A DNA stretch of 64,000 nt. Source: an uncultured Eudoraea sp. (GTDB lineage Bacteria; Bacteroidota; Bacteroidia; Flavobacteriales; Flavobacteriaceae). The translations under genes and the position numbers were made by a program. This document shows positions 46,638 to 55,360 of the stretch, piece after piece. The notes under the pieces were generated by a model. That model worked only from the letters and a program-made list of their open reading frames with translations, was not told the DNA's origin and ran no database searches. Location of the stretch: positions 62,001 to 126,000 of the forward strand of contig NZ_CAMYKG010000019.1 of NCBI RefSeq assembly GCF_947258925.1. The letters are read 5' to 3'. Position 1 is the first letter of the stretch, and each line of letters opens with the position of its first letter.

Positions 46638-48227
46638 GTGTCATTTTTAATATTTCTCCTATCTTTAAAGGTGGATCAACTGGTAATAAATAGGCTGGTA
46701 TTTAACTTTCCCAAAATAAAAATTCTACTCAGTCTTGTATTTTTTTGGGTTATATTCGGTTTAGACGCACAAGTCCCTCCGGATTGTACAACCTTGTCTT
46801 CCCCATTAGATGGCGAAACAAATGTTTCTGTAAACACTGAAATTCAATGGGTGGCCGTCCCAAATGCAACGCAATATTTTCTTAGTATGGGGACGAGCCC
46901 GGGTGCAACAGATGTTTTAAACCGGATTTCTGTTGGGAATAGCCTAAACTATACGCCTGCCACAAGCCTAATGCCAAATACTGTCTACTATGTTACCGTT
47001 ATTCCAAATAATAATAATGGGGATGCCATTAATTGCATGGAGGAAAGTTTTACTACCGGTAATGCCAGTAATATACCCGGCTGTGTTACACTTTCTAACC
47101 CGGTAGCCGGGGCTTATGGTGTGCCGCCCGGTACTGACATAAGCTGGACGGGCCAAACAGGGGCCGCCGGATACTTTTTAACTATCGGCACCACTTCCGG
47201 AGGCAATGATATTTTGAATAATTTTGATACAGGCAATGTAACTTCATACGACCCTCCTTCAGACTTCCCCCTTTCTCAACGTATATATATCACCATTACC
47301 CCTTACAATAATGCCGGAGAATCTCCTTCATGCGCGGAGATTACCTTCAGGACAAGAGGAAATAATCCACCTATGTGTACTGAGATTATTGATCCTATTG
47401 ACGGTGGTGAGTTTATTTCTGTAACGGCAAATATCACCTGGATAAGAGATTTTAATGCTTCCGGTTACCTGATGACCATAGAGAAAACCTCAATTGGAGG
47501 CGTTAAAATCCTTGATAATTTTGATGTTGGCAGCGGCACAAATTTTAAACCTCCGGATTTTGAGGGAAATACGGTTTACTATGTTAGAATAACACCTTAT
47601 AACGACCTGGGGGTGGCCCCTAACTGTCAACCAATCTCGTTTACTACTGGTGCAGGACCGGTTCCTCCGGATTGCACGAATCTTTTGGTGCCTCAGAATG
47701 GGGCTAGTGATATTGGGGAGAACTCTAATTTGGAATGGGCAGCTGTGAGTGGCGCATTTGGCTATATTCTTTCTGTGGGTACTTCTTCGGGAGGAACAGA
47801 TCTGGTAAATATGCTAGATGTGGGTAATGCAACAACTTATAGCTTTGAACAGCCTCTTCCCGAAGCAAGTACAATTTTTGTAACTATAATCCCTTATAAC
47901 CCAAGTTTAGTTGCGGAGAATTGCAGGGAGGAATCATTTACCACAACTGGCTTTGAAGAAGTTGATGAATCTATACCGGTACCTAAATTCTTTACCCCGA
48001 ATAACGATGGGTTCAATGATCAATGGATAGTAAGTTCAACTCCGGAAATTGAAATAAGTACGGTACATATCTTTAACAGATATGGTCAATTGCTAAAACA
48101 ATTATTCCCGGATCAGGGCTGGGATGGGAATTTTAACGGTAAACCTTTAGCGTCTGATTCGTATTGGTACAGAATACAAACCGCAGAGGGCAATACCCAG
48201 GTAGGCTTTTTTGTATTAAAGAGATAG
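46638..48227 (+). CDS. adhesin-like repeat protein with type IX sorting domain
   Basis: A 529-aa secreted protein. After a hydrophobic signal (ending near VIFGLDAQ) come four about 95-residue fibronectin-like repeats, each opening with Cys in PPDCTTLSSP, PGCVTLSNP, PMCTEIIDP and PPDCTNLLVP, and each closing with a Cys before SFTTG or a similar end. The C-terminal 80 residues are a CHU_C/gliding-motility sorting domain (FFTPNNDGFNDQWIV), a type B signal for type IX secretion. There is no ATG before the signal; GTG at 46638 or 46671 must start it, the second giving a shorter signal. Confidence 0.87.
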   Translation: MSFLIFLLSLKVDQLVINRLVFNFPKIKILLSLVFFWVIFGLDAQVPPDCTTLSSPLDGETNVSVNTEIQWVAVPNATQYFLSMGTSPGATDVLNRISVGNSLNYTPATSLMPNTVYYVTVIPNNNNGDAINCMEESFTTGNASNIPGCVTLSNPVAGAYGVPPGTDISWTGQTGAAGYFLTIGTTSGGNDILNNFDTGNVTSYDPPSDFPLSQRIYITITPYNNAGESPSCAEITFRTRGNNPPMCTEIIDPIDGGEFISVTANITWIRDFNASGYLMTIEKTSIGGVKILDNFDVGSGTNFKPPDFEGNTVYYVRITPYNDLGVAPNCQPISFTTGAGPVPPDCTNLLVPQNGASDIGENSNLEWAAVSGAFGYILSVGTSSGGTDLVNMLDVGNATTYSFEQPLPEASTIFVTIIPYNPSLVAENCREESFTTTGFEEVDESIPVPKFFTPNNDGFNDQWIVSSTPEIEISTVHIFNRYGQLLKQLFPDQGWDGNFNGKPLASDSYWYRIQTAEGNTQVGFFVLKR

Positions 48228-48343
48228 TTGATTTATAGAAATAAACTACAAAAATTAAAGAATACCTTCATACTAGCTGAAGTCTCATCGCTTATTTTTA
48301 GTTACTTTTAGCCATAAATAACAATTAATTCAACGAGGATATA

Positions 48344-50233
48344 ATGAAAACAATCTTTAACGCAATATTCATATCAATTTCAATCTTTTCATCAGGCATC
48401 ACTCAGGCCAGCGCACAGAGCGATATTTTTGAAAAGCTTAATGAAGTTGCCATAGTAGATCAGAAAGTAATGGTTCCTATGCGAGATGGGATACGATTGG
48501 CTACCGACATATACCGCCCCAAAACTGATAAAAAAGTTCCAATTATTTTTTCCAGAACTCCCTATAATTTTAATTCATGGGGTGACGGTGAGCAAAGGAC
48601 CAGAACCGCTGAAAAAGCTTATGAAGTGGTACAGAAGGGATATGCCTATGTAGTACAAAATGAAAGGGGAAGATATTATTCCGAAGGAGAATGGGACATC
48701 TTGGGCGTACCCCTTACGGATGGCTATGATGCTTTTACCTGGATGAAGGAACAAACCTGGTCTAATGGAAAGATTGGTACTTTGGGCTGTTCATCTACAG
48801 CAGAATGGCAAATGGCTGTTGCTGCCTTAGATCATCCTTCCTATGCTGCTATGGTACCTCAAAGCTTTGGAGCCGGTGTTGGTAGGGTAGGCAACTACTT
48901 CGAACAGGGTAACTGGTACAGAGGTGGAGCCGAACAGTTACTTTTTTTTGCATGGCTATATAGCGTGGAGCATGATATATATAAACCCAGAATCCCTGAA
49001 GGAGCCAGTCAGGAAGATCTTATCCGTATTTCCAGGTTCTATGATTTAGCGCCGGAGAATCCACCCGTAGATATGTCACAAGCCCTGGCACATTTACCAA
49101 TTCAGGATATTATTCAGAATATTCATGGCAAAAAAGAAGTATTTGACAAGATGGTGAGGCGAACTCCTAATCATGAAGACTGGTACAAAGGAGGGCTATA
49201 CCATGACGATATGGAAATTGGAGTCCCTGGTTTCTGGTTTGCTTCCTGGTATGATGTATCCATCAGCCCTAACCTCGCTTTGTTTAATCATGTTAGAACT
49301 AATAGCAAGGACGAATTTGTAAGGGAAAACCAGTATTTGGTAATAGCACCCACATTGCACTGCAGATACACCAGGGCTACTGAGAATACAATTGTGGGTG
49401 AACGAAATGTAGGAGATGCAAGACTGAATTACGGCGAACAAATTTATTCCTGGTTCGATCTTTGGCTTAAAGAAGAGAATAATGATTTTAAGAACCGGAC
49501 CCCCAGAGTTCAGTACTACACTATGGGGAGTAATATCTGGCAGTCTGCTGAAGAGTGGCCCCCAAAAGAATCTGAGCTGAAAACATACTATTTGTCCAGT
49601 GCTGGAAAGGCTAACAGCATCAACGGCAATGGGGTGCTTAGTAGTAAGAAACCAAAAGCCATGAATTCACCCGATAGCTTTGTATATGATCCCATGAATC
49701 CTGTTACCTCTTATGGGGGTAATGTTTGTTGTACAGGAAATGCTGTAAAAGGAGGGGCATATGATCAGCAAGCAATGGAAACCAGACAGGACATTCTGGT
49801 TTATACAACAGAACCGCTGAAAGAAGGTACTGAAGTCACAGGCTTTATTGAAAGTACCTTGTACATTTCCTCTGACGCCAGGGATACGGATTTTACCATA
49901 AAACTAATCGATGTTTACCCCGATGGTCGTGCATACAATTTGGATGAAACCATCCAGCGTGTTCGTTATAGAGAAGGTTATGACAAAGAGGTGTTTATGG
50001 AAAAAGATAAGGTTTATAAAATTGATTTAACCCCCATGGCCACGAGTAATTATTTTGATAAGGGACACAGTATTCGAATAGAAGTATCAAGTAGTAATTT
50101 TCCGAGATTTGCGAGAAACCTAAATACAGGTGGAAGGAATTATGATGAAAAGGAGGCCGTTATTGCTACGAATACGGTGCATCATTCCAAACAATACCCC
50201 TCGCAGATTAGGTTGCCCATTATAAAGAAGTAA
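48344..50233 (+). CDS. CocE/NonD-type (X-Pro dipeptidyl-peptidase) hydrolase, secreted
   Basis: A 629-aa serine hydrolase with a signal peptide (cleavage near ASAQS). The alpha/beta-hydrolase domain has [16 protein letters not shown] and the nucleophile elbow [11 protein letters not shown]; the His is in TLHCRYTR. The C-terminal jelly-roll (from about 480) contains [18 protein letters not shown] and [11 protein letters not shown]. The family contains cocaine esterase, glutaryl-7-ACA acylase and X-Pro peptidases, and sequence alone does not select among them. A periplasmic peptidase or acylase is likely. It is monocistronic. Confidence 0.87.
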   Translation: MKTIFNAIFISISIFSSGITQASAQSDIFEKLNEVAIVDQKVMVPMRDGIRLATDIYRPKTDKKVPIIFSRTPYNFNSWGDGEQRTRTAEKAYEVVQKGYAYVVQNERGRYYSEGEWDILGVPLTDGYDAFTWMKEQTWSNGKIGTLGCSSTAEWQMAVAALDHPSYAAMVPQSFGAGVGRVGNYFEQGNWYRGGAEQLLFFAWLYSVEHDIYKPRIPEGASQEDLIRISRFYDLAPENPPVDMSQALAHLPIQDIIQNIHGKKEVFDKMVRRTPNHEDWYKGGLYHDDMEIGVPGFWFASWYDVSISPNLALFNHVRTNSKDEFVRENQYLVIAPTLHCRYTRATENTIVGERNVGDARLNYGEQIYSWFDLWLKEENNDFKNRTPRVQYYTMGSNIWQSAEEWPPKESELKTYYLSSAGKANSINGNGVLSSKKPKAMNSPDSFVYDPMNPVTSYGGNVCCTGNAVKGGAYDQQAMETRQDILVYTTEPLKEGTEVTGFIESTLYISSDARDTDFTIKLIDVYPDGRAYNLDETIQRVRYREGYDKEVFMEKDKVYKIDLTPMATSNYFDKGHSIRIEVSSSNFPRFARNLNTGGRNYDEKEAVIATNTVHHSKQYPSQIRLPIIKK

Positions 50234-50258
50234 ACGTTTTTTTATTTATGATAATTTT

Positions 50259-50274
50259 AAGTCCTGTTGGACTT
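50259..50274. other. small hairpin after the CocE gene
   Basis: Perfect 6-bp stem AAGTCC-tgtt-GGACTT, 26 bases past the CocE-type gene. It lacks a T tract and lies just before the next gene, so it is a weak attenuator or operator candidate. Confidence 0.25.
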
Positions 50275-50295
50275 GGAAAATAGTATCTTATATCC

Positions 50296-50955
50296 ATGTT
50301 TTCCAGTATAAAGGCTTTATTTATTCTTGTTGCATTAGTAACCGCTCCTGCCTTGTATGGCCAATATTCAGAAAGTGATTGGAAGGATCGGGATCAATGG
50401 ATGAACCCGGAGCAGATATTTAAAATGGCGAATATTGAACAAGGTGATGATATAGCTGATGTGGGCTGTCACCAGGGCTATATGAGTTTCCATCTTGCGA
50501 GGTACGTTGGTGAGAACGGGAAGGTATTTTCTGTAGATGTCAGACAGGATCGCTTAAATTCATTGAATGAAATAGCACTGGAAAGAGGGATAAAAAACAT
50601 CCAAACCATTTTAGGGGATTATGACGATCCCAAATTACCGGAAAATTCTTTAGATGTTGTATTAATCATAGATGCCTATCATGAAATGAAGGACTATAGA
50701 GAAATCCTTCAACATGCTAAAAAGGCACTAAAACCTAATGGTCGTATTCTGATACTTGAAAAGCTTAAGAGTGAAATGATTGGGAAATCCCGCCAGGAAC
50801 AAACCAAGGCGCATACCCTTTCCCCGGGATATGTTGAAAATGAATTGAAAGAAGTTGGTTTTAAGGTAACCAGAATAGAAAAAGACCTTGGCAACTGGGA
50901 AAGGAATTCTCAAAAAAGGATATGGGTAATGGTCGGGATTCTTCCGGAATCATGA
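50296..50955 (+). CDS. class I SAM-dependent methyltransferase with signal peptide
   Basis: A 219-aa protein. The start MFSSIKALFILVALVTAPAL is a clear signal peptide with cleavage near LYGQ. The mature part is a UbiE-type methyltransferase: motif I IADVGCHQGYMSFHLA, motif II FSVDVRQDRL, and motif IV DVVLIIDAYHE. S-adenosylmethionine is not known in the periplasm, so an exported methyltransferase is odd. It stands upstream of DUF4251 and a second signal-bearing methyltransferase, in the same direction. Confidence 0.85.
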   Translation: MFSSIKALFILVALVTAPALYGQYSESDWKDRDQWMNPEQIFKMANIEQGDDIADVGCHQGYMSFHLARYVGENGKVFSVDVRQDRLNSLNEIALERGIKNIQTILGDYDDPKLPENSLDVVLIIDAYHEMKDYREILQHAKKALKPNGRILILEKLKSEMIGKSRQEQTKAHTLSPGYVENELKEVGFKVTRIEKDLGNWERNSQKRIWVMVGILPES

Positions 50956-51011
50956 ATATTTTAGTATCTTGATTATTGCTAACCCTAAGGAATCATATAA
51001 AACTAATTGAA

Positions 51012-51539
51012 ATGAAAAATACACTGTTTAAAATTTTGGTACTACTCCTGGTGACAGGGAGTTTAACAGCACAGTCTAAAAATGAAAAGCAACAAAAAAA
51101 AGAGGCTGGTAAAAATACGGCCTTTGAAGCCATAAAAAATCTTGTTGATTCCGGCAGCTATATATTTGATGCCACCAGGGCTACGGCTATAGGCGCCGGA
51201 GAGGTTTCACTTGCCACAAATATCAATCGGTTTATTGTTAAAGATGGAGAGTTGAATATGGATTTACCCTATTTTGGGGTGGTAAGGGGCGCAGGTGGCT
51301 ATAATAAAAATCCGGGGATAGCCTATAAGGGAATTCCTGATAAATATGAAGTTGAGCATATTGATAATAAAAGACGCACGGTAATAAGGATTGGTGTACG
51401 CAGCGGGACTGAACGCCATGATTTAAAGCTCACTGTTGGCTATGCCGGTCAAACCACAATTAACGTAATTAGTAGTGCGAGGAATTCTATAAATTATTAC
51501 GGGTATTTAAAACCTTTAAAAGCAGAAATAAGTAACTAA
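51012..51539 (+). CDS. DUF4251 family exported protein
   Basis: A 175-aa protein from ATG 51012, which gives the signal MKNTLFKILVLLLVTGSLTA; the frame runs up to 50976 but the extra 12 residues precede the signal and are unlikely. The mature part is DUF4251, a Bacteroidota family of unknown function (VDSGSYIFDATRATAIG, DLPYFGVV, GGYNKNPGIAYKG). It is predicted periplasmic or surface-located. It lies between two signal-bearing methyltransferase genes. Confidence 0.85.
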   Translation: MKNTLFKILVLLLVTGSLTAQSKNEKQQKKEAGKNTAFEAIKNLVDSGSYIFDATRATAIGAGEVSLATNINRFIVKDGELNMDLPYFGVVRGAGGYNKNPGIAYKGIPDKYEVEHIDNKRRTVIRIGVRSGTERHDLKLTVGYAGQTTINVISSARNSINYYGYLKPLKAEISN

Positions 51540-51594
51540 AAAATTACGCATAGATCTGCTTTACAAGAAGTCCCCTTTGTAAAAATAAACATCG

Positions 51595-52317
51595 ATGGTT
51601 ACTTTTTTTAAAAATAGATCTGTATTTGAGGTAGTTATTATTGTAATAATTTCCTTATCCACCATTTTTGCCCGGGGCCAGATTAACCACAACCAATTAC
51701 GGGAAAAGATGATCAGGGAGCAGTTAATGGCAAGGCAAATTACTGATCCATCCACCCTCAAGGCTATGCGGCTTGTTCCCCGACATGAATTTGTACCGCC
51801 GGATATGCAGGTCTATGCTTATTCGGATAGTCCATTACCCATAGGGCTGAAGCAGACCATATCTCAACCCTATATTGTGGGATATATGACTCAAATCCTG
51901 AAATTAAAGGATAATTTTAGGGTATTGGAAATAGGCACGGGATCGGGATATCAGGCGGCGGTTTTGGGACAAATAGTAGATTCAGTATTTACAATAGAAA
52001 TTATTGAAGAGCTGGCATTGAGAGCAAAAAATAAACTTTCCGAATTAGGCTACAACAATATACAGGTAAAAGCAGGCGATGGATATCTCGGTTGGCCGGA
52101 GAAAGGGCCTTTTGATGCAATTATAGTTACGGCAGGAGCTGAGGAAATACCAAATGCACTGCAGCATCAGTTAAAAGAAGGAGGGAGGATGATTATTCCG
52201 GTTGGACCCCATAATGGGGTCAGGCAGTTGGTTTTAATTACCAAAAAGCAGGGGAAATTTAAAACCAAAGAAGTAATGGCAGTAAGATTTGTTCCTTTGA
52301 CAAGAACCAGGAATTGA
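51595..52317 (+). CDS. pcm: protein-L-isoaspartate O-methyltransferase, exported
   Basis: A 240-aa enzyme that methylates abnormal isoaspartyl residues for repair. The N terminus VFEVVIIVIISLSTIFA is a signal peptide or anchor, then REKMIREQLMARQITD, MRLVPRHEFVPPDMQ, the SAM motif VLEIGTGSGYQAAVLG, and GPFDAIIVTAGAEEIP. This matches the secreted Pcm branch of Bacteroidota and some Proteobacteria. The periplasmic placement poses the question of where the SAM comes from. A bidirectional terminator follows. Confidence 0.9.
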   Translation: MVTFFKNRSVFEVVIIVIISLSTIFARGQINHNQLREKMIREQLMARQITDPSTLKAMRLVPRHEFVPPDMQVYAYSDSPLPIGLKQTISQPYIVGYMTQILKLKDNFRVLEIGTGSGYQAAVLGQIVDSVFTIEIIEELALRAKNKLSELGYNNIQVKAGDGYLGWPEKGPFDAIIVTAGAEEIPNALQHQLKEGGRMIIPVGPHNGVRQLVLITKKQGKFKTKEVMAVRFVPLTRTRN

Positions 52318-52333
52318 GTTTACAAAAGGCAAT

Positions 52334-52369
52334 AAAAAAAGGAGGTTAATTTCATTTACCTCCTTTTTT
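52334..52369. terminator. bidirectional intrinsic terminator
   Basis: Stem (AAAAAAA)GGAGGT / ACCTCC(TTTTTTA) around an 11-base loop, T-rich on both strands. It ends pcm on the plus strand and the three-microprotein unit on the minus strand, whose last stop is at 52411. Confidence 0.85.
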
Positions 52370-52410
52370 ATGTCTCAGTTCTTACTGTAGACTCGGTTTT
52401 GTGTTTGTTT

Positions 52411-52524
52411 TTATCGTACATAATTTCTACTTTCTGACCATCTGACTCGTTTACTGTCCTTTAGGTTCGAAAAATATGAAAACCTTTTAGAATCAGTGGG
52501 CGAATGTTGTAATAAATTTTTCAT
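52411..52524 (-). CDS. 37-aa basic microprotein, copy 1 of a tandem triplet
   Basis: Begins MKNLLQHSPTDSKR and contains SNLKDSKRVRWSE, ending NYVR; net charge about +6. Length is exactly 37 codons, as in its two neighbours. This is the most divergent copy, but it keeps PT(D/E)S, RxS, FSN, SKRVRW, and RxY. Many differences from the other copies preserve the residue or its type (Lys/Arg, Asp/Glu, Phe/Tyr), the mark of selection on a protein. No known family recognised. No signal peptide or membrane helix, so it is probably a cytoplasmic nucleic-acid- or ribosome-binding peptide; that role is inference. Confidence 0.72.
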   Translation of the reverse strand: MKNLLQHSPTDSKRFSYFSNLKDSKRVRWSESRNYVR

Positions 52525-52576
52525 CTCTTTGTTTTTTAATATTGTTAACTATTTGTATTTCTCCAATCTAATATTC

Positions 52577-52690
52577 TTAGACGGTATAATGTCTTACTTC
52601 TGCCCAGCGTACTCTTTTACTGTTTTTAAAATTTGAAAAGAATGAATGTCTTCTGGATTCTGTTGGTAATTGTTGGATAAAATGTCTCAT
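52577..52690 (-). CDS. 37-aa basic microprotein, copy 2 of a tandem triplet
   Basis: Reads MRHFIQQLPTESRRHS..., then FFSNFKNSKRVRWAE and RHYTV; net charge about +6. It matches copy 3 at 30 of 37 residues by hand count. In the shared core the codons differ mainly at third positions (AAA/AAG Lys, AGA/AGG Arg, CAT/CAC His, TAT/TAC Tyr), which chance DNA repeats would not do. It sits 52 bases upstream of copy 1 and 25 bases downstream of copy 3, each ORF having its own A-rich leader (AAAAAACGAAC before the ATG). Confidence 0.78.
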   Translation of the reverse strand: MRHFIQQLPTESRRHSFFSNFKNSKRVRWAEVRHYTV

Positions 52691-52715
52691 GATTGTTCGT
52701 TTTTTGATAGTATTA

Positions 52716-52829
52716 TTAATTGGTGTAGTGCCTTACTTCTGACCAGCGTACTCTCTTACTGTTTTTAAAATTAGAGAAGAATGAATACCTTCTTGATTCT
52801 GTTGGGGTCTGATTGCTGAAATTTCTCAT
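52716..52829 (-). CDS. 37-aa basic microprotein, copy 3 of a tandem triplet
   Basis: Promoter-proximal copy: MRNFSNQTPTESRRYS..., then FFSNFKNSKRVRWSE and RHYTN; net charge about +6 from eight Lys/Arg and two Glu. Same 37-codon length as the other copies. Upstream on the minus strand is the AT-rich spacer shared with a divergent EF-G2-like gene, containing a perfect inverted repeat at 52929-52955. Not a recognised family. Role inferred only: a small RNA-, DNA- or ribosome-binding peptide, by charge and by its neighbour. Confidence 0.78.
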   Translation of the reverse strand: MRNFSNQTPTESRRYSFFSNFKNSKRVRWSEVRHYTN

Positions 52830-52928
52830 CGCTTGTAATTTTTAAGTTGTTATGACTATTTTTTTCTCTTTATAAATCGTAAATCTTACTGACTTACAAT
52901 TAATAGACGATAAATAATTTATTTTGTT

Positions 52929-52955
52929 ACAGTACTATGTATAAAATAGTACTGT
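52929..52955. promoter_or_regulatory. perfect inverted repeat, candidate operator
   Basis: ACAGTACTAT-gtataaa-ATAGTACTGT: two perfect 10-bp arms with a 7-base spacer, 100 bases upstream of the first microprotein start and 281 bases before the EF-G2-like start. It has no T tract, so operator is likelier than terminator. A third half-site occurs at 53022-53029. Confidence 0.55.
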
Positions 52956-53137
52956 ATTATGCAATTTTTAACATTTACAACACTACAGAAGGGGAGGGAA
53001 AAGATGTTATATTTCTGATATATAGTACTTTAAAGACTATTTATATTTTTAATAATATTTTTAAAAATAATATCGGATACCTTGCTTTTTTAGAAAAAAG
53101 ACAGAAAAAGTGAGGATGAAAAGCAATTAAAACCTAT

Positions 53138-53157
53138 CTTGTAAGAACAAGTCTTGT
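53138..53157. promoter_or_regulatory. overlapping CTTGT/ACAAG dyads
   Basis: CTTGT-aaga-ACAAG-t-CTTGT gives three alternating half-sites about 80-100 bases before the EF-G2-like ATG, compatible with a repressor or activator site. Short half-sites make this tentative. Confidence 0.3.
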
Positions 53158-53235
53158 CAAAACCTAACAAAAGTCATATGCTATGTTTTATTTCCATAAT
53201 AGATTTATGATTTTATTCCCAAAAACAAAAGACAT

Positions 53236-55338
53236 ATGAAAATATATGATGACAAGCACATTAAAAATGTGGTATTCGTAGGGGCACATAACAGTGGCAA
53301 AACTACATTAGCAGAAACTATGCTCTTCGAAGCCGGCCTTATAAACAGGAGGGGGACTGTGGAAACGCAGAATACCGTCTCAGATTATCAGGAAATTGAG
53401 CACGAAAGAGGAACTTCCGTTTACGCCACTCCATTACATACAGAGTGGCGTAATTACAAAATTAACATTATTGACACTCCGGGTTTAGATGATTTTGTCG
53501 GTGAAATTATTTCATCAATAAGGGTGGCTGATACAATTGTTACAGTTTTAAATGCTCAACACGGTGTAGAAATTGGAACTGAAATTATTTGGAATTACAT
53601 CAACACCTATTCTAAACCAACACTCTTTGTGGTCAATCAGATAGACCATATGAATGCCAGTTTTGAAAATACTTTTAAGGGTATTAAGGCGCTTGTTGGG
53701 AATAATGCCGTAATTATTCAGTATCCCCTGCTTATTGATGGAGCACAATGCATCATTGATGTGCTCAAAATGAAATGTTATAAATTTCCACCTGAAGGTG
53801 GGAAGCCTGAAAAATTACCAATTCCTGAAGATCAAAAGGAAAGGGCAGATTATTTACACAATGAACTTGTTGAAAAAGCTGCAGAGAACGATGAAGAATT
53901 ATTGGAATTGTTCTTTGATAAAGGCACGCTTAACGAAGATGAAATGCGCCAGGGGATAAAAGCAGGAATGCTTAATCATGAACTATTTCCTGTTTTCTGT
54001 GTTTCCGCATTAAACGATATGGGCTCCGGAAGGCTAATGGGTTTCATAGATAATGTAGCCCCGGCTGCAGCAGACCTAAAACCTGAACAGACAGTTGAAG
54101 GTGAATTACTGGTTAGAAAAAAAGAAGCTCCTACTGCCTTATTTGTTTTCAAAACTGTTTATCAGCCAAGTTTGGGTCAGATATCCTTTTTTAAAGTGAA
54201 ATCAGGGGAAGTCAAAGCAAATGATAAGTTGGTGAATTCCCGAAATGGTGAAACTGAAATTCTCAACCATCTTTATATAATGGACGGCAAAAAACGAGAA
54301 TCGGTCGCCAAACTTGAAGTTGGTGATATTGGGGCTACCTTGAAATTGAAGAGTACGAATACCAATGATACCCTTCATGCCCCCGGCAAACCAATTACAA
54401 TTAAACCTATTCAGTATCCCGAACCCAGAACAAGAAAAGCGGTATCAGCTGTGAATAAGAATGAGGAGGAGAAACTAAGCGAAGCCCTTAAAAAAATTCA
54501 TAGTCAGGATCCAACTGTGGTCATTGAGTTTTCCAAGGAATTAAAACAAATGATTTTAGGTTGTCAGGGAGAACTTCACCTGGCGACTATAAAGTGGACA
54601 TTGGATAATATCTATGGAATAGAAGCCAAATTTGAACCACCTAAAATTGCGTACAGGGAAACAATACAGCGGGCATCTAATGCCAATTACAGACATAAGA
54701 AGCAATCGGGTGGAGCAGGTCAGTTTGCACAAGTGCATATGAAAATAGAGCCCTGGTATGAGGGTATGCCCGAACCTGAAGGTTTCAACATCAGAGGAAA
54801 GGAAGAAGTTGAACTCGCCTGGGGCGGGAAATTGGTATTCTACAACTGCATTGTTGGCGGTGTTATAGATATTCGCTACTTACCTTCCATTAGAAAAGGA
54901 ATTTTGGAAGTAATGGAGGCCGGGCCCCTTACAGGTTCTTATATCAGGGATGTAAGAGTAATGGTCTACGATGGTAAAATGCACTCAGTAGATTCTAATG
55001 ATATCGCGTTTAAGATAGCAGGAGCTCATGCTTTTAAAGAAGCTTTTCTAAATGCCAAACCTAAATTATTAGAACCAATTCAGGAACTGACAGTTAAGGT
55101 TCCCGAAGAAATGGTCGGTAATGTTATGACCGATTTGCAGTCGAGGAGATCTATCATACAAGGGATAGACAGTATTGATCATTATCAAATTCTGAAATGT
55201 ACCGTGCCTCAGGCAGAGTTATATGGATATTCCACGAATTTACGATCGCTGACACAAGGGAAGGCCACTTTTAATTCTGCATTTTCCGCATTTAAAGCGG
55301 TGCCTAATAGTGTACAACAAACTCTGGTTAAAAACTAG
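53236..55338 (+). CDS. elongation factor G paralogue (EF-G2 type)
   Basis: A 700-aa five-domain translational GTPase homologue, probably cytoplasmic and ribosome-bound. The P loop GAHNSGKTT (16-24) is intact, but switch I reads RGTSV (58-62), the catalytic His of DTPGH is replaced in DTPGLDDF (Leu84), and the guanine motif NKxD is NQID (134-137). Domain IV (about 480-600: YRETIQR, HKKQSGGAGQFAQVHMKIEP) and domain V are normal. This matches Bacteroides thetaiotaomicron EF-G2 (BT2167), described as supporting translocation without GTP hydrolysis. It is therefore unlikely to be the housekeeping fusA. A strong terminator follows. Confidence 0.9.
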   Translation: MKIYDDKHIKNVVFVGAHNSGKTTLAETMLFEAGLINRRGTVETQNTVSDYQEIEHERGTSVYATPLHTEWRNYKINIIDTPGLDDFVGEIISSIRVADTIVTVLNAQHGVEIGTEIIWNYINTYSKPTLFVVNQIDHMNASFENTFKGIKALVGNNAVIIQYPLLIDGAQCIIDVLKMKCYKFPPEGGKPEKLPIPEDQKERADYLHNELVEKAAENDEELLELFFDKGTLNEDEMRQGIKAGMLNHELFPVFCVSALNDMGSGRLMGFIDNVAPAAADLKPEQTVEGELLVRKKEAPTALFVFKTVYQPSLGQISFFKVKSGEVKANDKLVNSRNGETEILNHLYIMDGKKRESVAKLEVGDIGATLKLKSTNTNDTLHAPGKPITIKPIQYPEPRTRKAVSAVNKNEEEKLSEALKKIHSQDPTVVIEFSKELKQMILGCQGELHLATIKWTLDNIYGIEAKFEPPKIAYRETIQRASNANYRHKKQSGGAGQFAQVHMKIEPWYEGMPEPEGFNIRGKEEVELAWGGKLVFYNCIVGGVIDIRYLPSIRKGILEVMEAGPLTGSYIRDVRVMVYDGKMHSVDSNDIAFKIAGAHAFKEAFLNAKPKLLEPIQELTVKVPEEMVGNVMTDLQSRRSIIQGIDSIDHYQILKCTVPQAELYGYSTNLRSLTQGKATFNSAFSAFKAVPNSVQQTLVKN

Positions 55339-55360
55339 TCGTAGCACTAACTTAAATTTT

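Larger units (their letters stand above)
52830..53235. other. divergent regulatory spacer between microproteins and EF-G2-like gene
   Basis: AT-rich, with no further ORF supported and no fourth microprotein copy. It holds the long inverted repeat 52929-52955, a further half-site ATAGTACT at 53022-53029, alternating CTTGT/ACAAG/CTTGT half-sites at 53138-53157, and a promoter-like TATGTTTT at 53182-53189. Confidence 0.5.

Noticed and set aside
52411-52829. CRISPR array or non-coding direct repeats
   Set aside because: The spacing (139 and 166 bases between starts) and repeat length do not fit CRISPR, and the differences preserve a 37-codon protein frame, so coding is the better explanation.
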